DNA from: an uncultured Lachnospira sp.
GTDB taxonomy: Bacteria; Bacillota; Clostridia; Lachnospirales; Lachnospiraceae
Assembly (NCBI GenBank): GCA_946186125.1
Contig: CAMHLZ010000028.1
Span: forward strand, 1 to 48,248
Reading direction: 5' to 3'
Length of the DNA stretch: 48,248 nt
Below the pieces are notes generated by a model that saw nothing but the letters and a program-made list of their open reading frames with translations, was not told the origin of the DNA and ran no database searches. This document shows positions 26,271 through 35,587 of the stretch, in pieces. Position 1 is the stretch's first letter. Each line of letters starts with the position of its first letter. The translations under genes were made by a program, and so were the position numbers.

Positions 26271-26654
26271 GTGGAATTAATTATAGGCGGATTTGCACAA
26301 GGGAAATTGAATTATGCAGCCTCAAAATATAAAGTTAATGAAAAAAAAATATGGGATGGAAACATACCGGAAGATTTTAATGATTTATCCGGTACTATAA
26401 TAATTAACAGGCTTCATAAATGGATTCGTAAGATGATTGATGAAGGAAAAAATCCTGAAGTTATCATTAATAGATTTATAGATTCTTATAAGGATGTGGT
26501 TATTATATGTGATGAAATCGGAAATGGTATTGTACCATTTGAGCAAAGCGAAAGAGAGTATAGAGACATAACGGGGAAAATATTAATTGGGCTTGCAGGC
26601 AAAGCAGATGGAGTGGAACGGATAATATGCGGAATAGCACAGAAAATAAAGTAA
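26271..26654 (+). CDS. Short CobU-like P-loop protein
   Basis: The protein has 127 residues starting with GTG 26271 (AAAGG at 8 bases). It begins VELIIGGFAQGKLNYA, like CobU, but the Walker A serine/threonine after lysine is leucine. The CobU guanylylation His block is missing. The end (CDEIGNGIVPFEQSEREYRD and a following helix) matches the C-terminal half of CobU. Such short paralogues are, from memory, usual in Clostridia B12 operons and often annotated as CobU. With a full CobU two genes upstream, it probably has another or a helper role. Confidence 0.7.
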   Translation: MELIIGGFAQGKLNYAASKYKVNEKKIWDGNIPEDFNDLSGTIIINRLHKWIRKMIDEGKNPEVIINRFIDSYKDVVIICDEIGNGIVPFEQSEREYRDITGKILIGLAGKADGVERIICGIAQKIK

Positions 26655-27229
26655 AATTAGTACTTATAAGGCATGGCGCGACAGAGAGTAATCTTAAACA
26701 CAGTTATCTTGGGAAAGCTGATGAAGGATTATCACAGGTGGGAATTTTTAAGTTGAATGAAAATAAAAATTCGGGAATTTATCCACAGGTAGACCGGCTA
26801 TACACAAGCCCCATGAAAAGATGTATTCAAACAGCAGATATAATATACCCTGGTATAAAAAAATGTGTTATCCGGGAATGGGAGGAGATAGATTTTGGTG
26901 TTTTTGAAGGAAAAGATTATAAAGAATTATGTCATACAAAAGAATACCAGAAATGGATTGACAGTAATGGAGAATTACCGTTTCCCGGGGGAGAGAGTCG
27001 GGAAGCGTTTATAAAAAGGTGTGAAGCCGGATTTGTCAGGATGGTTTCGGATATGAAAAAGAAGGAAAGTCTTTTATCAGTTGGAATTGTAGTACACGGT
27101 GGAACAATTATGGCATTGTTAAGCAGTTTTTTTAATGGAGAATATTTTAGTTACCAGGTAAAAAATGGAGAAGGATATGTGTGTTACAGGCTGGATTCGG
27201 GGCAGATAATAGATTTAAAAAGGATATGA
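26627..27229 (+). CDS. cobC: Histidine phosphatase, alpha-ribazole phosphatase CobC
   Basis: The 200-residue protein has the RHG motif (R15-H16-G17) that carries the phosphohistidine, with GATESN next to it, the acid residue in REWEEIDFGVFEGK and the second histidine in VVHGGT. This is the phosphoglycerate-mutase-like fold. In the operon context it removes phosphate from alpha-ribazole-5-phosphate or from adenosylcobalamin phosphate. It overlaps the CobU-like gene by 28 bases. Confidence 0.88.
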   Translation: MRNSTENKVKLVLIRHGATESNLKHSYLGKADEGLSQVGIFKLNENKNSGIYPQVDRLYTSPMKRCIQTADIIYPGIKKCVIREWEEIDFGVFEGKDYKELCHTKEYQKWIDSNGELPFPGGESREAFIKRCEAGFVRMVSDMKKKESLLSVGIVVHGGTIMALLSSFFNGEYFSYQVKNGEGYVCYRLDSGQIIDLKRI

Positions 27230-27234
27230 TAAAT

Positions 27235-28200
27235 ATGATATATCATGCAATAGCATTTTTGACAGGATTTATATTGGATTTAATATTAGGTGACCCGTAT
27301 ATATTTCCTCATCCGGTAAGGTTGATTGGAAGAATGATATCAGGGTTAGAAATCACTTTATATAATGAAAAAAAGAATAATGTTTTTAGAGGCGGTATAC
27401 TTGTGGTTATAGTTATTATATTAACTATGACAGTAACTGCATTTATACTTGTGGCTGCTTATAAAATTCATGTGTATGCCGGCATGTTTGCTGAAAGTGT
27501 TATGACTTATCAGATTCTGGCAATCAAATGTCTCAGAGTTGAAAGTATGAAGGTGTATTATTGTCTTGAAAAAAAAGATATAGAGGGGGCAAAAGAAGCG
27601 GTGTCAATGATAGTTGGAAGGGATACAGAAAACCTGACAGAAGAGGAAATTGTAAAAGCCGCAGTTGAGACTGTTGCTGAAAACACTTCTGACGGAATTA
27701 TAGCTCCAATGATTTACGCTGCAGCCGGCGGCCCGGTGGCTGCTTTTATATATAAGGCGGTAAATACCATGGATTCCATGATAGGATATAAAAATGAGAG
27801 ATATTTGTATTTCGGAAGATTTGCGGCAAAGCTTGATGATGTTTTGAATTTTATTCCAGCAAGAATCAGTGCATTTCTTATGATAATAGCTTCTTTTATT
27901 GGTGGAAGTAGTTATTCGGGAAAAAGAGCTTACAGAATATATAAAAGAGATAACAGAAAGCATGCAAGTCCTAATTCAGCTCAGACGGAGTCAGTGTGTG
28001 CCGGAGCATTAGGAATACGTTTGGCCGGAAATGCCAGTTATTTTGGTAAAATTGTTGAGAAAGAATGGATAGGGGACAGTGTTAAAAAAGTGGAATATGT
28101 AGATATAAAAAGGACTATCATACTTATGTATATAACAGCTTTTTTGTGTGAAATTCTGAGTTTGCTTTCAATGTGTACAATTTACAAATATTTGGTATAA
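27235..28200 (+). CDS. cbiB: Adenosylcobinamide-phosphate synthase CbiB
   Basis: The protein has 321 residues from ATG 27235, which is 10 bases past AAAAAGG; ATG 27226 is too close to that site. It is an integral membrane protein. LGDPYIFPHPVRLIGRMI, ENTSDGIIAPM and NTMDSMIGYKNERY are its family blocks, and SPNSAQTESVCAGALGIRL follows. It attaches aminopropanol phosphate (from CobD) to adenosylcobyric acid. It begins 5 bases after cobC and is followed by cobD, its substrate supplier. Confidence 0.94.
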   Translation: MIYHAIAFLTGFILDLILGDPYIFPHPVRLIGRMISGLEITLYNEKKNNVFRGGILVVIVIILTMTVTAFILVAAYKIHVYAGMFAESVMTYQILAIKCLRVESMKVYYCLEKKDIEGAKEAVSMIVGRDTENLTEEEIVKAAVETVAENTSDGIIAPMIYAAAGGPVAAFIYKAVNTMDSMIGYKNERYLYFGRFAAKLDDVLNFIPARISAFLMIIASFIGGSSYSGKRAYRIYKRDNRKHASPNSAQTESVCAGALGIRLAGNASYFGKIVEKEWIGDSVKKVEYVDIKRTIILMYITAFLCEILSLLSMCTIYKYLV

Positions 28201-28217
28201 AAAAGGAGGAAGAATGC

Positions 28218-29249
28218 GTGATTCATGGAGGAGAGATATTTAACAAAAATGTGCTCTTTGATTTTTCTGTTAATCTCAACCCGCTTGGGGTGCCGCAGAA
28301 GGTAAAAAAAGCATTGATTGAAAATGTAGAATTTGTTGACAGATATCCTGATATACATAATGGCAGGCTAATTGAAGAGTGTGAAGATGTATTTAATGTA
28401 TCTAAAGAAAATATTCTGTTTGGAAATGGTGCTTCAGAGCTTTTTATGGCTATTGCACATGCCATTGCTCCGCGAAAAGTAGTAATACCGGTTCCTTCGT
28501 TTTACGGATATGAATATGTTTCAAAAGCAGTAAATGCAGATATTTTATTCTATGAAAAGGATAAGGAGAATAATTTTGAAACTGATGAGGAAATTTTTTC
28601 TGTACTGACAGAGGATGTGGATTTACTTTGGATTGCAAATCCTAATAATCCTGATGGTAATTTATTATCAGGGCAATTTTTATCAAAACTATTAAAACAC
28701 TGTGATAATAATGGGGTTATTGTGGTTGTAGATGAATGTTTTATTTCGTTTTGCCAGGGCGATAATTCAGTGCTACATGAAATAAACAGTTACAGAAATC
28801 TGATTGTTGTAAGGGCGTTTACCAAAATATTTTCCATTCCGTCGGTAAGGTTGGGATATCTGGTGTCAGGAAGGCAGGATTTAGTAAAAAAAATCGGCAG
28901 TAACCTGCCTGAGTGGAATCTCTCGGGATTTGCACAGGCAGCTGGAATAAGTTGCTTTAATGAAAAAGATTATGTTATTAGAACAGCCAGATTTGTAAGA
29001 GATGAGAGAATTTTTTTAAAAAAAGGACTAGAGGTACTTTCTATAAAAGTGTATCCGGGTGAGGCAAATTTTTTATTGGTGTACAGTGAAAAAGACTTAT
29101 ATAAGCATTTGCTAAAACAAGGGATTTTAATAAGAGATTGTAGTAATTTCAGAGGATTGAAAAAGGGATTTTACAGAATTGCCGTAAAAGATAGGATATC
29201 TAACGAAAGACTTCTTGAGTCACTTAGTAGCATATTAGGAAGGAAATGA
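28218..29249 (+). CDS. cobD: L-threonine-O-3-phosphate decarboxylase CobD
   Basis: The protein has 343 residues from GTG 28218, 8 bases past AGGAGG; the nearby ATG at 28213 is in another frame and gives a 9-codon dead end. It starts MIHGGEIF, the usual CobD opening, followed by DFSVNLNPLG. It is a class I/II PLP enzyme, with the Schiff-base lysine K203 in TKIFSIPSVRLGY and ANPNNPDG as the substrate loop. It makes (R)-1-amino-2-propanol phosphate for CbiB. The broader family also includes HisC, but context and the opening motif favour CobD. Confidence 0.9.
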   Translation: MIHGGEIFNKNVLFDFSVNLNPLGVPQKVKKALIENVEFVDRYPDIHNGRLIEECEDVFNVSKENILFGNGASELFMAIAHAIAPRKVVIPVPSFYGYEYVSKAVNADILFYEKDKENNFETDEEIFSVLTEDVDLLWIANPNNPDGNLLSGQFLSKLLKHCDNNGVIVVVDECFISFCQGDNSVLHEINSYRNLIVVRAFTKIFSIPSVRLGYLVSGRQDLVKKIGSNLPEWNLSGFAQAAGISCFNEKDYVIRTARFVRDERIFLKKGLEVLSIKVYPGEANFLLVYSEKDLYKHLLKQGILIRDCSNFRGLKKGFYRIAVKDRISNERLLESLSSILGRK

Positions 29250-29896
29250 ATATTTATATGAATCAGGAGATAGAGATAGTTACTCCAAGTGAAATTGAAA
29301 AGAGAAGTTTTGAAATAATATCAGCAGAGTTAGAAGCAAGAAATGTTATTATTCCTAAAGAACAGGAGATGATTACAAAGAGAGTAATACATACAAGTGC
29401 AGATTTTGATTATGCAGATACAATGATGTATTCTGAAAATGCAGTTGAGATTGCTAAAAATCTGATAATGAACGGTGCAGATATTATTACGGATACAAAT
29501 ATGGCAATGTCAGGGATTAATAAAAAAATACTGAAAAGGTTTGGCGGAGAGGTGCATTGTTTTATGGCAGATGAAGACGTTGCATCTGAAGCTAAAAAAA
29601 GACAAGTTACCAGAGCAACCGTAAGTATGGAAAAAGCAAAGTGTATATCTAAGCCACTTATTTTTGCAGTTGGAAATGCGCCGACAGCATTAATCCGGTT
29701 GTATGAAATGGTGGTGAGCGGTGAATATTTGCCAGCATTCATAATAGGTGTGCCGGTTGGATTTGTAAATGTAGAGGTGGCAAAAGAATTGATAATGAAT
29801 ACGGATGTTCCTTTTATCGTAAACCGTGGGAGAAAAGGTGGAAGTAATGTAGCAGCTGCCATATGTAATGCTCTGATATATGATATTTCAAGATAA
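29246..29896 (+). CDS. cbiC: Cobalt-precorrin-8 methylmutase CbiC
   Basis: The 216-residue protein has the catalytic histidine H49 in RVIHTSAD and the blocks ADIITDTNMA, FAVGNAPTAL and PVGFVNVEVAKEL. It moves the C-11 methyl group to C-12 and gives cobyrinic acid. A second in-frame ATG at 29258 is also possible. The first ATG overlaps the cobD stop by four bases. Confidence 0.95.
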   Translation: MNIYMNQEIEIVTPSEIEKRSFEIISAELEARNVIIPKEQEMITKRVIHTSADFDYADTMMYSENAVEIAKNLIMNGADIITDTNMAMSGINKKILKRFGGEVHCFMADEDVASEAKKRQVTRATVSMEKAKCISKPLIFAVGNAPTALIRLYEMVVSGEYLPAFIIGVPVGFVNVEVAKELIMNTDVPFIVNRGRKGGSNVAAAICNALIYDISR

Positions 29897-29909
29897 ACGG
29901 GTGAAATAA

Positions 29910-31022
29910 ATGAAATTTGGATTTACTACAGGAAGCTGTGCAGCGGCAGCATCTAAGGCTGCGGCTTACATGCTTTTAACGGGAAAAATAAAAGAAAAGA
30001 TAACAATACAGACCCCAAAAGGAATTCCATATACTGCACGTATTCTGGATATTATAATAAAAGAAAACATGGTAAGCTGTGCGGTTGAAAAATATAGTGG
30101 TGATGATCCGGATGTGACAAAAGGTGCTTTGATTTATTCTACAGTTTCCTATGAATCCGGAAATGGAGAACAGATAGAGATTGATGGGGGAACAGGTGTA
30201 GGAAGAGTAACTAAACCGGGGCTTGATCAACCGGTGGGAAACGCGGCAATTAACCGTATTCCCAGAGAAATGATAAAAAATGAAGTGCGTCAGGTATGTC
30301 AGATTACAGATTATAAAGGACAATTAACAGTTGTGATATCTGTTCCGGATGGTGAGGAGATTGCAAAAAAAACGTTTAATCCAAGGCTCGGAGTAGTTGG
30401 AGGAATTTCAATTCTAGGCACGAGTGGGATTGTAGAGCCTATGAGTAATCAGGCCATTATAGATACAATCCGGATAGAATTGAAACAAAGACGTTTGCAG
30501 GGGTTTAGCTATGTTGCAGTGTCTCCCGGCAATTATGGGCTTGATTTTATGAAAAATAAATATGGATACGATTTAAACAGGAGTGTCAAGTGTAGTAATT
30601 TTATAGGTAATACTGTTGATATGGCGGTGGAGCTGGGATTTGAAAAAATGCTGATAACAGGTCATATAGGAAAACTGATTAAGGTTGCCGGGGGAATTAT
30701 GAATACACATTCAAGGGAAGCTGACTGTAGGATGGAACTGATTGCAGCTTTTGCAGCTAAGGAAAAGGTGAATCCGGAGTATATATCTGAAATATTTGAA
30801 TGTGTTACGACGGAGCAGGCAGTAGATATTTTAAAAAGAAGCGGTAAGCTTGAGTGTATAATGGAAAATGTGGCAGAACGAATTTGTTATTATATGAATA
30901 AGCGGGCAGGAGAAAAGATGAAAATGGATTGTATTGTTTATTCAAATGAGCATGGAGAATTAGCAAGAAGTAAGGAGGCTGAAGAATGGTTTACTTTGTT
31001 GGAGCGGGAACAGGAGCAGTAG
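29910..31022 (+). CDS. cbiD: Cobalt-precorrin-5B C1-methyltransferase CbiD
   Basis: The 370-residue protein begins KFGFTTGSCAAAASKAA, the family opening, and has GGTGVGRVTKPGLDQPVGNA and ILGTSGIVEPMS. CbiD methylates C-1 in the anaerobic pathway. It differs in fold from the other corrin methyltransferases. A GGGTGA-type ribosome site is just upstream. It overlaps cbiF by 37 bases. Confidence 0.95.
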   Translation: MKFGFTTGSCAAAASKAAAYMLLTGKIKEKITIQTPKGIPYTARILDIIIKENMVSCAVEKYSGDDPDVTKGALIYSTVSYESGNGEQIEIDGGTGVGRVTKPGLDQPVGNAAINRIPREMIKNEVRQVCQITDYKGQLTVVISVPDGEEIAKKTFNPRLGVVGGISILGTSGIVEPMSNQAIIDTIRIELKQRRLQGFSYVAVSPGNYGLDFMKNKYGYDLNRSVKCSNFIGNTVDMAVELGFEKMLITGHIGKLIKVAGGIMNTHSREADCRMELIAAFAAKEKVNPEYISEIFECVTTEQAVDILKRSGKLECIMENVAERICYYMNKRAGEKMKMDCIVYSNEHGELARSKEAEEWFTLLEREQEQ

Positions 31023-31783
31023 ACCTTATTACCGTAAGAGGGATGAATTTGCTTATGAAGGCAGATGTGATTATATATGCCGGTTCACTCGTAAATCCGG
31101 AACTGTTAAACTATGCACAGGATGATTGCGAAATATACGACAGTTCAAAGCTGGTGCTTGATGAAGTGATTGGAATTATGAAAAAATCTGAGTCTGAAGG
31201 AAAAACTACAGTCAGACTTCACACAGGCGAACCAAGCATTTATGGTGCAGTAAGAGAACAGATGGATGAGCTGGAAAAACTTTCTATTCAATACGAAAGC
31301 TGTCCGGGGGTGAGTGCGTGTTTTGGAGCAGCGGCATCTTTAAATCTGGAATATACACTGGCAGGAATATCACAATCGCTGATTATTACCAGGATGGAAG
31401 GAAAGACGAAGGTACCGCCAAAGGAAAGTATAGAAAGTTTTGCGGCACATCAGGCTTCAATGGCAATTTATTTAAGTACTGGAATGCTTAAAGAACTGGC
31501 GGAAAAATTAATTGCCGGAGGGTATAACGGGAATACGCCGGCAGCACTTGTATATAAAGCAACGTGGCCGGAGGAAGAGGCATATATATGTACCATAGAC
31601 ACATTATATGATACGTCGGTAAATCATGGAATAACAAAGACGGCACTAGTGATTGTGGGGGATGTAATTTTACATCAGAATTATAAAAAATCAAGATTGT
31701 ATGCCCCGGATTTTTCAACTGAATATAGGTCTGCAAAAGATTTGCAGATTATGGAAAGGGTACAGATAAAAAATGAAATTTAG
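30986..31783 (+). CDS. cbiF: Cobalt-precorrin-4 C11-methyltransferase CbiF
   Basis: The 265-residue protein has the SAM-dependent tetrapyrrole methylase fold: FVGAGTGAVDLITVRG at the start, YAGSLVNPELL, LHTGEPSIYGA and SCPGVSACFGAAA. The YAGSLV block and overall length mark CbiF/CobM rather than CbiH or CbiL. It methylates C-11. AAGGAGG lies upstream, inside cbiD. Confidence 0.94.
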   Translation: MVYFVGAGTGAVDLITVRGMNLLMKADVIIYAGSLVNPELLNYAQDDCEIYDSSKLVLDEVIGIMKKSESEGKTTVRLHTGEPSIYGAVREQMDELEKLSIQYESCPGVSACFGAAASLNLEYTLAGISQSLIITRMEGKTKVPPKESIESFAAHQASMAIYLSTGMLKELAEKLIAGGYNGNTPAALVYKATWPEEEAYICTIDTLYDTSVNHGITKTALVIVGDVILHQNYKKSRLYAPDFSTEYRSAKDLQIMERVQIKNEI

Positions 31784-32828
31784 TATTATCAGTTTCACGG
31801 AAAGAGGACTAAAATTATCTCAAAGAATACAGCAGATACACACGGATAGCAAATTGTATACAAAGTATTCAGGAGAAAAAAACAATGCACAACATGTACA
31901 ATACGTACACGAAAGTGTATATAAGTGGTCCAAAATTCAGTTCGAAGCTCATAATGTGCAGATATTTGTTGGTGCCTGTGGTATCGCCGTACGTGCTATA
32001 TCACCGAACATTAAAGATAAGTTGAATGACAGTCCTGTAATTGTTATAGATGAAAACAGTCAATATGTTATACCTGTTTTATCGGGGCACGTAGGGGGGG
32101 GGAATGAGATTGCAGTAATGTTAGCGAAATCATTATCGGCTATACCGGTGATTACTACGGCGACAGATATTAATCACCGGTTTGCAGTGGATTTGTTTGC
32201 GAAGAAAAATAATTTACATATTTTAAATAAGGAGGGTATTGCAAAGGTTTCATCAAAGGTGTTGTCAGGACAGATTGTTACAATGGCGGTTGACAGCAGA
32301 TATTTTTATAGTTTTACGTCAGTTCCGGAGGAAATCAGAATATTAAATAAAACAGAATGTGATAATCCGGATATTCTTGTGACAGGTGATGTTGGAGATA
32401 TAAATGCATTAATAACACTTGTACCAAAAGAATTCTATATAGGAATTGGATGTAAACGAGGAACAGAATCAGAAAAAATCGAAGAGTTTATATCGGAAAA
32501 GCTTAAAGAATTTGGAATATCGATTTATCAGATAGCGGGCATAGCATCTATTGATTTAAAAAAGAATGAACATGGTATTGTTTTATGGTGTAACAGACAT
32601 AATCTCTCATTTTTAACATATACGACTGATGAATTGCGGTCAATGGGTGATGGATTTACCGGCTCAGAGTTTGTAAAAGAACAGGTTGGAGTTGATAATG
32701 TGTGTGAAAGGGCTGCATTAAAGGCAAGCGGTGAAAATGGGACTATTATATTTAAGAAACAAAAAGGTAACGGAATTACTATGGCAATTGCGAAGAGAGA
32801 ATGGAGAGTAACATTTGATGAAAAATAA
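31773..32828 (+). CDS. cbiG: Cobalt-precorrin-5A hydrolase CbiG
   Basis: The 351-residue protein has the N-terminal CbiG domain with FVGACGIAVRAISP and HVGGGNEIAVMLA. A middle segment and the C-terminal CobE-like domain (about 215-345) follow, the latter with IGIGCKRGTESEKIEEFI and AGIASIDLKKNE. It opens the delta-lactone ring and releases acetaldehyde. It overlaps cbiF by 11 bases and cbiH by about 11. Confidence 0.93.
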   Translation: MKFSIISFTERGLKLSQRIQQIHTDSKLYTKYSGEKNNAQHVQYVHESVYKWSKIQFEAHNVQIFVGACGIAVRAISPNIKDKLNDSPVIVIDENSQYVIPVLSGHVGGGNEIAVMLAKSLSAIPVITTATDINHRFAVDLFAKKNNLHILNKEGIAKVSSKVLSGQIVTMAVDSRYFYSFTSVPEEIRILNKTECDNPDILVTGDVGDINALITLVPKEFYIGIGCKRGTESEKIEEFISEKLKEFGISIYQIAGIASIDLKKNEHGIVLWCNRHNLSFLTYTTDELRSMGDGFTGSEFVKEQVGVDNVCERAALKASGENGTIIFKKQKGNGITMAIAKREWRVTFDEK

Positions 32829-33579
32829 AATATATATTGTGGGAATGGGACCTGGAAGAGAAGAAATGATGACTGCTGAAGCAAATCAAGTATTAGAGCG
32901 GTCGGATGTTATTATAGGATATACTCTTTATCTTGAATTATTAGGTGAGAGATTTAAAGAAAAAGAAAGAATATCCACACCGATGCGGCAGGAGATAAAA
33001 CGATGTGAGATTGCGTTTAAAGAAGCTGAAAAAGGGAAAAATGTTGCATTCGTATGCAGTGGTGATGCAGGTGTATATGGAATGGCATCTCTGATGTATG
33101 AAATGAGAGCACAGTATCCGGAGACTGAATTAGTAGTAATACCCGGGATAACGGCGGCAATCAGTGGTGCGGCCGTGATGGGCGCACCTATAAATCATGA
33201 TTTTTGTGTAATTAGTTTAAGTGATCTTCTTACTCCATGGAAAAAAATTGAAAAAAGGCTTAAGTCTGCGGCTGAGGGAGATTTTGTTATTGTTTTATAT
33301 AACCCGTCAAGTCACAGAAGAAATGATTATTTAAAAAAAGCATGTGATATTTTGTTACATTATATGGAAAAAGAAAGGGTTTGCGGGTATGTTGAAAATA
33401 TAGGGCGTGACGGCCTTAAAAAAGTGGTGTGCAGTTTAGAAGAACTAAGGGATGCCAGGGTAAATATGTTTACCACGGTGTTTATAGGAAATTCTGAAAG
33501 TGAGATTATAGATGGAAAACTAATTACGAAAAGAGGATATAAGGTTGAAAGAGATACTAATATTTGCGGGGACAACTGA
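32818..33579 (+). CDS. cbiH: Cobalt-precorrin-3 C17-methyltransferase CbiH
   Basis: The protein has 253 residues from ATG 32818; the preceding codon is a less likely TTG start. It has the tetrapyrrole methylase blocks YIVGMGPGREEMMTAEA, GYTLYLELLG, CSGDAGVYGMA and VIPGITAAISGAAVMGAP, plus LYNPSSHRR. The GYTLY block and lack of an extra C-terminal domain identify CbiH/CobJ. It methylates C-17 with ring contraction. Confidence 0.94.
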   Translation: MKNKIYIVGMGPGREEMMTAEANQVLERSDVIIGYTLYLELLGERFKEKERISTPMRQEIKRCEIAFKEAEKGKNVAFVCSGDAGVYGMASLMYEMRAQYPETELVVIPGITAAISGAAVMGAPINHDFCVISLSDLLTPWKKIEKRLKSAAEGDFVIVLYNPSSHRRNDYLKKACDILLHYMEKERVCGYVENIGRDGLKKVVCSLEELRDARVNMFTTVFIGNSESEIIDGKLITKRGYKVERDTNICGDN

Positions 33580-35587
33580 GGGGAGAGTTTTATCTGAAAG
33601 GCTTGCGGCTGCAAAAATATTTCATACGGTTTGTGTAGCTACGGATTACGGAGAGATTGTGCTGAAAGAAAATGATTTTGCAACTGTACACAGAGGCAGG
33701 ATGAATGCTGAAGAAATGATTGAATGGATAGAAAAAGGTAACTATTCTGTTATTGTAGATGCGACACATCCTTATGCGGAAATTGTAACATGCAATGTAC
33801 GCGCGGCTGCAAAAAAATGTAATATAAAGTATTTGAGGTTAAAGCGAAATTTAGATATAGTGGAAAAAGAAAACATTGAGAGGTTTGAAACTACTGAGTC
33901 ATGTGCAAAAGCATTAGAGAATGTTCATGGAAATATACTTCTTACGACAGGAAGTAAAGAACTTGATGTGTTTTGTAAGTGTGAAGATGTCAGGCAGAGA
34001 CTGTATGTGAGAGTACTTCCGGGAATTGAAAGTATAAATGCATGCATGAAAAATGGAATTAATGGAAAACAGGTAATAGCAATGCAGGGACCTTTTTCAG
34101 AACTTCTAAATGAAGCGATATTAAAACAATATCGGATTAAGTGTATGGTTACAAAACAAAGCGGGCAGTCCGGAGGATACGCAGAAAAGATTGAAGCGTG
34201 CAGGCGTGCAGGCGTAAAGGTTTATGCAATTGGTCACCCCATTGAGTATCAGGGAGTTTCATTTGAGAAAGTTTGTCATGTATTAGAAGAAATATGTAAT
34301 GTTAAGATAAGTTGTAAACCAGCTTTTTCCATTATATTGGCAGGTATGGGAATGGGTGATGAAAAATGCCTCACAAAGGGAGTTCATGATGCGATTATGA
34401 ACGCAGATATTATTATAGGTTCTGCGAGAATAATTGAACCATATAATCCGGTCATAGAGAAAAAATCATATTATTTAGCGGAACAGATTATTCCTTATTT
34501 GAAGGAATTAGCGGAACGGGAATATTTTTGCAGACAGTTAAATATTGTTATATTGTTTTCGGGTGACAGTGGTTTTTACAGTGGGTGTACAGCTCTTTAT
34601 AATGCGTTGATACAGGAAAAAAGTTATGGAACATTTGATGGAGATATAACTGTATTGCCGGGGATATCCTCGGTCGCATATCTTGCATCACGCATTGGAG
34701 AGAGTTATGATGATGCTTTAATAACCAGCTTGCATGGGAAAAAAATATACAATTTTCAGGAACTGGTCAGAACAAATAAAAAAATCTTTTTATTGACATC
34801 CGGTGTGGAAGTAATTAATGAGATTGGTAAAAAACTTGTTCATGCAGATTATATGAATTGCGAAATAACGGTTGGGTACAGGTTATCATATAAAGATGAG
34901 AGAATTATGAAGCTTACGCCAAAGGAATGTCTTGAATTAAAGCGGGAGGGAATTTATACTTGTTTTATAAAAAATACAAAAGCAAAACCAGTAACACTTA
35001 CTCATGGAATGCATGATGAGGAATGGGTACGTTCAAAAGTTCCGATGACAAAAGAAGAAGTCAGGGAGGTATGTATATGTAAATTGAGGCTGTCTGAAGG
35101 GGCTGTGGTATATGATATCGGAAGTGGAACAGGGTCAGTATCTGTTGAAATTGCGCGTCTTTCCGGAAAGATAAATGTGTATGCATTCGAATACAGGAAA
35201 GAGGCAGTGGAGCTTACTAAGCTTAATCGTGACAGATATGGCCTTGATAATATGGAAATAATTGAGTCGAAGGCGCCGCATGGGTTTGAAAATATTCAGG
35301 TACCTACTCATGTTTTTATAGGTGGAACCGGTGGAAATATGTATTATATTCTGGATAAACTTTATGAAATGAATTCGAAAATAAGAATTGTGATGACAGC
35401 TGTTACAATGGAGACCGTGTGTAAGATTGAGAATTGGTTGTCACAACACCGGGTGACGGATTTAGAAACAGTCCAAATGCAGATTAACAGAGTAAATAAT
35501 ACAGCAGGGTATCATTTTCTGAAGGCAGAAAACCCGATATGGATTTATACGTTTGGATTTTATGGAGGTTTAAGTGAGATTAGATAG
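33545..35587 (+). CDS. cbiJET: Triple fusion CbiJ-CbiE-CbiT
   Basis: The 680-residue protein starts with TTG 33545 (AGAGG about 9 bases upstream, inside cbiH). Residues about 1-250 are CbiJ, the cobalt-precorrin-6A reductase (ILIFAGTTEGRVLSERL, ATHPYAEIV, MQGPFSELLNEA). Residues about 257-470 are CbiE, the precorrin-7 C5-methyltransferase (ILAGMGMG, FSGDSGFYSG, PGISSVAYLA). Residues about 490-680 are CbiT, the C15-methyltransferase/decarboxylase (MTKEEVREVC, DIGSGTGSVSVEIA near 524). CbiE-CbiT fusion is common (CobL); having CbiJ in front puts three consecutive steps on one chain. Reading continuity is clean throughout. Confidence 0.93.
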   Translation: MKEILIFAGTTEGRVLSERLAAAKIFHTVCVATDYGEIVLKENDFATVHRGRMNAEEMIEWIEKGNYSVIVDATHPYAEIVTCNVRAAAKKCNIKYLRLKRNLDIVEKENIERFETTESCAKALENVHGNILLTTGSKELDVFCKCEDVRQRLYVRVLPGIESINACMKNGINGKQVIAMQGPFSELLNEAILKQYRIKCMVTKQSGQSGGYAEKIEACRRAGVKVYAIGHPIEYQGVSFEKVCHVLEEICNVKISCKPAFSIILAGMGMGDEKCLTKGVHDAIMNADIIIGSARIIEPYNPVIEKKSYYLAEQIIPYLKELAEREYFCRQLNIVILFSGDSGFYSGCTALYNALIQEKSYGTFDGDITVLPGISSVAYLASRIGESYDDALITSLHGKKIYNFQELVRTNKKIFLLTSGVEVINEIGKKLVHADYMNCEITVGYRLSYKDERIMKLTPKECLELKREGIYTCFIKNTKAKPVTLTHGMHDEEWVRSKVPMTKEEVREVCICKLRLSEGAVVYDIGSGTGSVSVEIARLSGKINVYAFEYRKEAVELTKLNRDRYGLDNMEIIESKAPHGFENIQVPTHVFIGGTGGNMYYILDKLYEMNSKIRIVMTAVTMETVCKIENWLSQHRVTDLETVQMQINRVNNTAGYHFLKAENPIWIYTFGFYGGLSEIR

